From positions 10,610,480 to 10,674,479 of the forward strand of contig NC_052404.1 of the NCBI RefSeq assembly GCF_009389715.1: a DNA stretch of 64,000 nt. Direction: 5' to 3'. The stretch's first letter is position 1. Each line of letters opens with the position of its first letter. This document shows positions 45,525 through 64,000 of the stretch, one piece after another. Under the pieces are notes generated by a model, which searched no databases, was not told where the DNA came from, and saw only the letters and a list, made by a program, of their open reading frames with translations. A program made the position numbers and the translations under genes. Source of the DNA: Phoenix dactylifera (taxonomy: Eukaryota; Streptophyta; Magnoliopsida; Arecales; Arecaceae).

Positions 45525-47517
45525 GGAGGAGTAGAATGAGAAAACGCTTTCTACTTACTAGGATATATTTTTATTTTTTAATTTTTTGTTACCGCAGCGC
45601 CTCATACAAAATATGTATGTCAGAAATAAAAAAAAGAGAAAAAAAAAGCTTAGTTCTCCCAAAAAAACCCTCCAATATATGAGCCATAAAGATGGCAACC
45701 CATTCGGCTGTACTGTTCGCCGCCTTCTGATAAACATGGGGTGGCTCGAAACGAACCACACTCCCTTTTTAGTCTTCGTGTGTCGTACGACTACCTGCCT
45801 GCATCGCTATGCCGATCTAGAATCCACTTGATTATCGTAGCCGAATTGAATCCTCTTCAAGGTGAATGCAGACCGTACTCAAAGCATGTCTTACATAGAA
45901 GATGCCCTCCCACAGCTTTAATGACAAAAGTATCGGAGATATATCTTTATCTTCAAAATTGATATTTGGATGCAATGTAGACAAATTATAATACAAGTAC
46001 ATAAACTAAAAAGTATGCTAATGGATTTACATAAGGAGCGTGGCTACGTGGCGTTGGTTCCGTGCATACAAAATGTTCAGCTAGTCATATGACAAGAAGG
46101 GATTGATTTCTTTATGATTTATGAGATTTACTGTGGCATGGCTAAATTTATTATCATAAGGGCAGCATCATAGGTCCAAAAGCATTTTCATATTTAATAA
46201 GTGGATGGTTCAAATTGTTTTCTCTTATATTATTATTATTATTATTATTATTTGAAAATATAGAAAGTTTGTTGCTATTATGGAGGCATTATAAAAGTAG
46301 ATTGATTAACTAGTATCAAGGAGAAAATTGAATGGCTAATGGAGTAAAGGTTGGTCTTAGCAGATCCATGTTTTTATGAATTCCTTATGATTCATTAATA
46401 TTGTTTGTTCACTTGCAAGATTAAAACAGTTAGCGTTTCTCTGTTGAGATATAACACAAGGATCAAGCAGGTGGTGTTTGATACTCATTCCTCTAAATCA
46501 ACATGTCTCTTAGAAATTTGAAAAAAAAAAAGAAGAAAAAGATAGAGTGTCACTACTAAGATTCAACAAGACCAATTCCCTTCTTGAAATAATAATGTCA
46601 CTTTTCAGTATTCAAATCACAACCGACCCCTTTTATCCTAAACTTTTTCCTTTCAACCTCTTTCCTGAAATTAATCCTTAATTAATACAGCGAAGCTGGA
46701 AAAGAATTTGGATTTTGGCTCGGCTGTTCCACTGCTACGGTCGGATTTCCAAAAAGCTCCAACGGTCGGATACGGCTCCCTAACGCCGTCATGTTTTGAA
46801 CGCCATCTCCCTCAATTCTAACGGCACGGTACTTTTTTAAGCAGCGGCGGCTCCCTTCCCTCCCCTCTGTCGTATCTCCAGCCTTTCTCCCTGCGCACAC
46901 TCTCTCAAAAATATGTTTTATTTTTATTTTTTTTATTGATGAAAATGGAAAGCGCCATTAAACGAACTCTATAAAGTAACCAACAAAAGGACCTCTTGTA
47001 CTAGAAGTCACCGCCGGCTCCCAAGAAGAACGGGGATTTGGATCTTTCATCGATCGCCGGGCGTCGATTCTTTCGTTACGTTCATCTTCTTGGCTCTCCC
47101 GGTCTTCGTCGCTTCCACATTCTCTTCTCCCTTCCTTTTGAGTTTTAACTGCTCTTCACCTTCTTCTATCTCTCTTCTGGGTTCTTGATTTCTTGATTCG
47201 ATTTTTTTTTTTTTTGTGGGCGCGCGTGTGATCACTGTTTCTTGAAGAAAAATCTCTTTTTTTCGTTCAGATGGTTCTCCCTTTTGCGTGTCTTTTTTTG
47301 GTTGGTAGATTCGAGCTGTGATTGGGGATCTTGGTGTTTGAATTGTTCTTCGATTGCTAGATCCAAGTTGGGTTTCTTAATTGAGTGTCTCGAAGTCTAG
47401 GGTTCAAGAATTCTGGGGTTTTTTGTTTGGAGATTGGAGTGTGAATTTTGACTGTTTTGGTTTATTGGGTATTGCAGGTAGTTTTGGCTGTTTGATTGCT
47501 CTTTGAGTTCTGGGGGA
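45525..47517. other. Intergenic, and 5' UTR of the kinesin gene
   Basis: No gene supported up to about 46.9 kb. An ATT microsatellite lies near 46230-46252. The last ~500 bases are T-rich leader with a possible 5' UTR splice acceptor (attgcag near 47476) before the kinesin ATG. Confidence 0.5.
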
Positions 47518-57346
<9,829 letters not shown>

Positions 57347-58277
57347 GTCTCAAGCACAGACCTTTAGAGATGCAAGAGTTCCTCTCACCGCAATAAATTT
57401 GGGGCATGCTTGTCCCACTCGATGTAATAATACTGCCCGATGCTAAAGCCATGTACAGAATTATAAATTTTCTAGTCGTTAGGTATGTAAGCATTTTTAT
57501 TTCATTCATATATCCTATTTGTTGAGGGATTTGTTCTCCCGGACTGAATTGGCTTGCAAAGATCGGGAAAGAAGATCTATTGCATGATTTATATACCTGT
57601 AACAGTTTGAGTTTTTTTTTTTTTTTTTAATTCATCCGATATGCATAAAGTGTCTTGGAACCGTAAACGAAAGATAAGAGTGCCATCTGCATTTTGATAA
57701 TCAGATTGGTGAGTCATGTAGGAGCATCGATTTGTCCGTGCAGAAGTAACTACGTTACATTGTCACAGATCACACGTGCGTTCCGATGTAAAATTAGCAC
57801 CGCTCCAACTGGGCGAAGCTTCGAGGTAGAGTTCTGGGAGTGTTGCAATTTGGCCATCTGCCACTCTTGATTATGATGGTGACTGTATTTGTAGAGAGGG
57901 TTGAGCACCAAATATTCCCAGCAGGAGCAGCGTAAACCGGAACAAGCAGCAGAATATGGGGGAGCGCGAGCAGCAACCATCAGCGATCACTGGAGTCCGC
58001 CTCGGCTAGGCCAATGGTAACGGGTTGTGGTGGATGTAACTCAAGCTGTAACATTTGCAACAATTGGTGGATGGTCCACTCAAAAAATAAAAAATAAATA
58101 AAATAAAATAAAATAAAAGACAATTGGCGGACGGCTGGCTCTCAAACGGTACTCTTAATGATGATTTGATCTTTCCGTCGGGGCTTAAATAAGGCTGAAA
58201 TGTGGACGGAGGCACTAACATCGGAGTTAACTTGGTGGGCCATAATCCAAAATGTAGAGGGTATTCGATCACTCCTA
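57347..58277. other. 3' flank of the kinesin gene
   Basis: Bases 57340-57400 still carry the out-of-frame conserved tail (AYESQAQTFRDARVPLTAIN). After that 3' UTR-like sequence and a simple AAAAT-type repeat at 58081-58118. No other gene. Confidence 0.6.
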
Positions 58278-58748
58278 GGGCTCGTTTGGTTTATGGGAAA
58301 TATTTTTCCTCCCTCCTAAGAATATGATTCTTGGGAAGCAGATTCTCAGGAAGAGAATGCCTAGAAAAGTACTTTTGGCATGTTTGGTTGACCATGGAAA
58401 GTGGCAGATTTCCAAAGTGCTTATATTTGGTTGACCATCCACTTTTCTGGAAAAGTTATGTATAATTTTTATTATACCCTTAATAAAAATTAGACCTTTA
58501 ATGCTTCTTTAATGCTGAAGGATCTTTTTGTAAAAAAATAAAAATGGAGTGATTCCCGCCTCATGAAAAAGTAACTTTTCCATGTTTCTCGTGGGAAAGA
58601 CTTTTCCATAAAATGTGGAAACTATATTCCTATAAAAATACAATTTTTCCATCTCTTCTTTGAAAACTTCAACCAAATAAGAGGCATTTCATTACTTTCC
58701 CGTTGATCACACTTTTCCCCCTTCTTTTCCGGCGACCCAAATGAGCCC
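58278..58748. mobile_element. MITE-like element, 471 bp
   Basis: Inverted ends gggctcgtttggttt (left) and gggctcatttgggtc (right, reverse-complemented). The flanks are CTA and TAG, so the target duplication is short (possibly TA) and the superfamily is uncertain. No coding capacity. Confidence 0.65.
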
Positions 58749-58984
58749 TAGTTTTTGTTGATGACATAGGCCGTTATTTAAGCCCAAAGGAGAAATCAAT
58801 TCATCATTAAGAAGGTCAGATATGACTACTGCTGCTAATTAGGTCAGACCGATACTCCTCATCCTCAATCTTTATAAGGGGAACTTTTCCAAAATAATAA
58901 AATCGCTCCATAGTAATCTGAAAATCACAGGTTAGAAACATGAAAATAGTTATTCATAGGTAAGATTGCGTAAATCTAACCCTC

Positions 58985-59957
58985 CTAAACCTTACTTAGG
59001 AATGCTTGCATATATCTAGCGGTTGGTACAAACAACGGCATATGCCCCTGGTGTGGATTGGCTGATGAAAGAATCGATCACCTCTTCTTCCGTCCCAACT
59101 TTCAGGAGGTATGGCAATTAGCCTGGCAATCAGGCAAATTCAATGATATACAATGCTGGACACGTGCTACAGATTTTTGGTAAAGGACGGCTAGCAGCAA
59201 ACAAATGGTTCACCTCCAATCGGAACTTGAATATTTATCAAGGTGGTCGTGGAGGAACAAGAACGACGAGAATTTTAGGCAAGATGCTAACCCCCTCTTT
59301 CACCATGCAATGATCTGGCCTCTTGAATTCCGTGATGCCCACAGCCAAACCCACCCTTCTGAATCCGGCATCTGGGGTGATTGTTACTCCTTTGTATGAG
59401 TCCGCCGCTGCAACCTCGACCATTTCTGTTGTTCGGTCATCCCACAACTATGCTGTGTAAAGTATTAATTTCGCCCAGGGGCCGACTAAGATGCCGGTGC
59501 TTTATTTGTCAACCGGAATCATTAAGGAAAGTTGATGGCAGCAGATCACCTGCATATATACACCAACTCAGTTCCATTGGCAGAGTTAACAGCTGCTTGC
59601 GCGCTGACTGAAAATGGCTGCTCAACAACTAAAGGCTACGAGGATTTGGTTGGAGGGAGATTTGTCCATGATATTTGCATGGATCGATGGGTCTCAGATT
59701 CACAGCACCCCAATTTAGGTCAGATCAAGGCCACTGCTAAGGCTTCCTCCTCTTTCACTGCCTCCCACGTTTACGCCAACCTCCTTGCCCTCCGGGGGCC
59801 ATGCTTCACTGACTCCTGCGCATGGTTCTCCAGCTTCCCATCTCCCTTACAGATACTTGTCAATGCTAATTCCATAGGCACTAGTTTTTGCCCCTTGTGC
59901 TCTTTCCTGGGGAAACATATGCGGTGCCCTTCCCTTTTTCTCCAAAAAAAAAAAAAG
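58985..59957 (+). mobile_element. Degenerate LINE 3' remnant (zf-RVT and RNase H) with poly-A
   Basis: Near 59035-59130 the frame NGICPWCGLADERIDHLFF is the zinc-binding domain that follows reverse transcriptase in plant LINEs. Around 59530-59900 an open frame (PLAELTAACALTENGCSTTK) resembles the RNase H domain, with frame breaks between the two. A run of A at 59945-59957 closes the unit after ttctcc. The 5' part is missing and I could not define a target duplication. Confidence 0.65.
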
Positions 59958-62530
59958 GCACAGCTCCAACATTCATGTTCCACCTTCCCACCGTTATCCA
60001 AGATCCATCTTTCCAGCAGGTGATCGAAAAGAATGTTTCCATACACTGACAGCAGCTATCTTTCGAAGCATGCTCCCATAAACACCATCCTGATGAACCC
60101 AGAAACTTGTATAACAGCTGCTATCCTGGAAATAGTAGTCCAACGATCCCCATTTTGGCAGCAACTGTTGTATGACCCTCAGGAACCACAAGTTTTGGAA
60201 ACAGGAATGGTGATCGACTTTAGGCCCCTTCTCTAATTAAGCTATTGTCAAGACCTTACTCTAACACAGGATCTTTTTTTCCAGATGGAGCAAAGCATTA
60301 GCAATCAGCTTAATGTCCCTCTGCATATGATGGTTTTTTCAGTTATATGAAGAAGAGGATGCATAAAAGAAATCCAAAAACCTGCTGATCCTGCAGTACC
60401 ACAAAAAAAATAGATAATGTTGAAGAGAATCAAAGCTATGGTCTTTCCAGCAGTCTGTCTGACAAGTATGACAAATCCAAGAAACAAATTGCCTCTTTTT
60501 AAGTTCACATGCACCCTTTTTCCTTGCAAGAAAAATTAATAAAGAGAAAATAATAAGGAACAATATAACAGAAGCATTTATAATCTTTAATAGCTAACAC
60601 CAATCAAACGGTCATTGTGAGGCAACTCAGCAGGCAGTAAACGCTCAATTAATTTCAAACATATAAACCATGGAACGTAATACTGCTTCGTCATATACCA
60701 TTTAAAAGTGGGAACTTTGACAAACATATAAGAAGAGGGGAAAAATCTGAAGATGCTTATCATTTTTCATTGAGCCGTTTTGGGTGTCGCGATGGCTTGA
60801 CAAAGTTCACAACCTTTCGCAGCATTGAAGTCTATAGCATTCCTCTTCAAGTTGAAAGAATGTAGGTGTTTTCTGATGGGATAAATATTTTTTTTGAAGC
60901 ATGAAGCATTTGTTGAGACATGTAGAAAACCTCCAAGCCTCAACAATTGCAGTATGTATGTTACAGTGTCGTAAAGGAATATACATGTAGAGAGCCACAC
61001 CTTGAATCTCCATGTCTTGCAATGGGCCAAATAGCGAAAATTTATATTTTGTGAGCATATTAAACCCACACTTGAAACTTGAAGCAAGCCAGTAGTGCAA
61101 AGTACACTTGATGGCATTCTCACCCTGTGAAAAATAACTGATGATCCACACTGTTAAAAGTCGCGTGGAAATATGTAGAGAAGCATAAACAGGATAAACT
61201 CTACCTACGAGCAGTGAGGAAAGAAGGAGCTGAGTGCATTATCTCAGTAACATGAGAAAATGAATTAAAAGAATGAGAAAAGCAATCTTTATCATTTCCT
61301 GAAGGAGGTCAACGCGATACTAAAGAATGACAATGACACTTTTCTAAATTAAACTAGATTTTTCTTCTTTTTTTTTGTGTGTGTGTGTGTTAGAACCAGT
61401 TTTCCATGAGGCAACTTGTGAGACTTGGTAGTGAAAAAGGTGGTGAGAAATTTATTTGACTTTATGACCATGTTATTACTTTCCTATAGACAAAGCTCTC
61501 TTGTCAGTTCCTCTTCCGAGCATAATATTTGCTGAAGCGCATAAAGCAACCTGGATCTATCAAAAGTTATTAGAGCCAGCAACTGTACTTGATTATGCAA
61601 CCATAACCAATGAGCTTTTGTCTCCTTATATGTCAGACTCTGAGCTGTAAAGTTTTAGTAACCATGGGGTACCATAATCATAACATACTATTCAACATAA
61701 TGCGGCACATGAATATGGACATACATACTGCTCTTAGCTTAGCTACATCCCCTGAACTAACATATGCTGGGCATGTTACAGTAAAATGAGTTACAGTTGC
61801 ATCGGACAACTAAGCTGAGGAATAATGGCCTGAGATCATGCACAAATTAAAGAACTTTTACCAGGGTATATGATTTCTAAGTAAATCGAATTATTAGAAA
61901 TTTATCCAACAACCCCTTAGAAAACTTTCCACAACAATCTCCAAATTTCGCAGGTTAAAAATCGTATGGAAATATCTAGCTATCTTAGTCATCCTCCTCT
62001 GTACACAACTAATCTCAACTGAAACTACCAATCCCAAGTTCAAAAACCTTTACTGCAGGTCTGTTCTCCATTGTCTGATTCAGAATCCAGCCCTGCATGA
62101 GAACAGTCAATAGTGTTGTTACAACCAGGTTTCAACCAATAATTCCACATGACAGCATTTCTGAGCTCTTAGTTTATAACCAAGGTGCATGCACGGATTC
62201 ATTACATAACTCATTCTGTTAATGAATGCTGGGAAGCTGGCATATGCAATGCATGTCAAAGGAGAGGATTTCAAAGCAAAACACTGAATATAGAAAACCA
62301 AAAGCATAAAGATAATTGAATATAAGCATAAAAATAAAATAATATAAAAACAAAAATGATATTAAATACACTGAGAAAAATACATAAAAACAAAAATGAG
62401 AAAATAAAAAAAAATAAAACAGAAAGGAGACAAGATGGCTCGATGTTATCCCATCAAGCAATCGTGTATTTGGAATTAATCATTACGCTTTTGTTTTTTT
62501 ATTGACTTACTTTTCCACATCTTTTTCTTC
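59958..62530. other. Intergenic, unassigned
   Basis: AT-rich. A minus-strand open frame at 60807-61151, with an alternative overlapping frame at 60767-61123, reads partly like protein (GENAIKCTLHYWLASSFKCG) and follows an acceptor-like tttttcacag. I could not place it in a family or find partner exons. A GT microsatellite lies near 61376-61390. Confidence 0.4.
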
Positions 62531-63025
62531 TAGGGCTGAAATCAGATCGGATAAGAATCGGATACTAGTATATTCATATCCATATTTGTTTTGTTTGACG
62601 AATATAGATACGGATATGAATGTTAGTCGGATGAAAAAATTTATGTCCATATTTGTTTTAAACAGATATGGATACAAATTGGATACCGAAAGTATGGATA
62701 TAAATCAAATAATTAAACTTTATGATCACAGAATCAAAGATATTACTAAGTGGATGATAAATCAAGTTAATAGCATATTAATGTGGTTATTTATTTTTCT
62801 TAAAAGTTCATGAGTACTACATAAAATTAAAAAGGGTTACAAATGAAATCGGATATTCGGATACGGACCGGATAGTTGTCTATCCATATCCATATCCATT
62901 TTTCTTTGACGAATATGGATACGGACCGGATATTAATCGGATGCTCAAATTTCGATCCATATCCTGATAGTTTCGGATACAAAAATAGATCCCGACGGAT
63001 ATTATCCGATCCACTTTCGCCCCTA
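62531..63025. mobile_element. MITE-like element, 495 bp
   Basis: Inverted ends tagggctgaaatcagatcgg (left) and taggggcgaaagtggatcgg (right, reverse-complemented). The interior is built from repeated words such as ggatacggac and atccatatcc. The ends are reminiscent of hAT-type MITEs, but no clear 8-base duplication was found. Confidence 0.65.
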
Positions 63026-63069
63026 CTTTCTTAAATTAAAAAAAAAAAGAATGCATATAGAAGGCAAGG

Positions 63070-63370
63070 TCCGCAATCTCGGTACCGGGTATTGCATCGA
63101 TACCTTATCGGTTCGTTATAGTATAGTATAGTACACCTCTATACCAAAATAACTTTCTAACCATTTTTCTCAATTTTTATCTCAGTACGCCTAGGTACGG
63201 ACCGGTACGCACCTCGATACATCTCAGTACAGGTTAGTACACCTCAGTATAGGGTGGTATGCCTCGGTACGGGCAGTATGGAGCTTGTACCGACTTGAAA
63301 GTATGTTTTGTACCAATTTTCCTCCGGTACGGTATGATACACCCTGTACAGGACGGTACAGGGCAGTACA
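63070..63370. repeat. Degenerate GTAC-rich short repeats
   Basis: Variants of cctcagtacaggt, ggtacggaccggtacg and ctcggtacggg recur about every 10-20 bases. This is a dispersed plant repeat type without a clear unit or ends. Confidence 0.55.
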
Positions 63371-64000
63371 ACAGACCATAAAAGAAGAAATGTACAATAA
63401 GTGGCCAGAATCCTAATTTGAATAGAACAGACACAAGGTGCCCATATTATGGTTTGATGAGATATAATTTTATTAACAGAATCTTGATTAAACATTTATA
63501 TTTGGGCACCCTATATTCTGTTTTCTTCTAATTTTGAATGTCGATGAAATGAAGAGAAAGAAACTATAAGATTTTTTTTTTTTGCATGTGTGTGAGGGGT
63601 GGGGGGCTCAAGTGAATTTTAGGAGAATTGAAAAATAAATCTCGATAAAGGATTTCAAAATTTGAAAGTCTAATTTCCTATTGTAGTATACAGACACAAA
63701 TATTGTGTCCATTTAACTCTTTAACTAATTATTTTTTGCCTTGGAATTTAGTCCCATATGTCAAACTGTATATACTTCCCTTTTTCTATTAGATACTTTC
63801 CAAGTTTGGGACTTTGAAGGTTGCACCATTGCACGAGCTCAAATTTTGGAAGCAGAGGTAGGTCACTTATTCTTGAAACCATGGATTGCGGAACGGTCCC
63901 GAACCGGACGGTTCCGCCGATTCCGATCCATACCAATGGCTCACCGGTACGGTTTCGGCTTTAAAACCAGCACGCTGCCAGTGTTAGAGAAGGAGAAGAG
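63371..64000. other. Intergenic, window end
   Basis: AT-rich with a T run near 63571. The last ~120 bases hold GC-rich words (gaaccggacggttccg, caccggtacggtttcgg) that look like the start of another repeat cut by the window edge. Confidence 0.4.

Noticed and set aside
60767-61151. Minus-strand open frames of 114-118 codons
   Set aside because: Protein-like in parts and after an acceptor-like site, but no family, no partner exons and competing frames; left as unassigned.

Overview
The window is plant nuclear DNA, most likely from a monocot and possibly a palm. The genes have many introns with canonical GT-AG borders. The first half of the pentatricopeptide-repeat (PPR) gene is very GC-rich, as is usual in monocots. 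Intergenic DNA is AT-rich and carries Ty3/gypsy, TRIM, LINE, Mutator-like and MITE-type elements plus a piece of plastid DNA. No bacterial operon, CRISPR array or rRNA gene was seen. The species assignment is inference.

Layout: (1) 1283-1735 (+), the last three exons of a phosphatidylglycerophosphate synthase gene that starts before the window. (2) 3247-5229 (+), an intronless PLS-class PPR gene. (3) 7496-20174, a young, nearly intact 12.7-kb Ty3/gypsy element of Tat type lying on the minus strand. It has two ~0.87-0.90 kb LTRs, a primer-binding site, gag-pol with a second RNase H and one frameshift, a tandem-repeat spacer and, on the opposite strand, a separate three-exon gene with its own TATA box. 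(4) 20927-25220 (+), a three-exon coiled-coil gene I do not recognise. (5) 26919-31370 (+), a clade-D type PP2C phosphatase in four exons. (6) 38648-33512 (-), a MOS11/CIP29-like mRNA-export protein in five exons, convergent with the PP2C gene. (7) 38.7-47.5 kb, a gene-poor interval with a TRIM element (41897-42335), a LINE tail and local duplications. (8) 47518-57346 (+), a 22-exon kinesin-5 motor gene. Its 3.1-kb intron 17 holds a Mutator-like element and a plastid petA fragment, and its conserved C-terminal tail is displaced by a frameshift. (9) 57.3-64 kb, intergenic DNA with MITE-like elements, a LINE remnant and degenerate repeats.

The cellular genes have unrelated housekeeping roles: plastid/mitochondrial phospholipid synthesis, organellar RNA processing, phosphatase signalling, mRNA export and spindle mechanics. 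They do not form a pathway. The most unusual object is the retroelement, which combines a frameshifted sense polyprotein with an intact, spliced, antisense gene and a satellite-like repeat array between the two.
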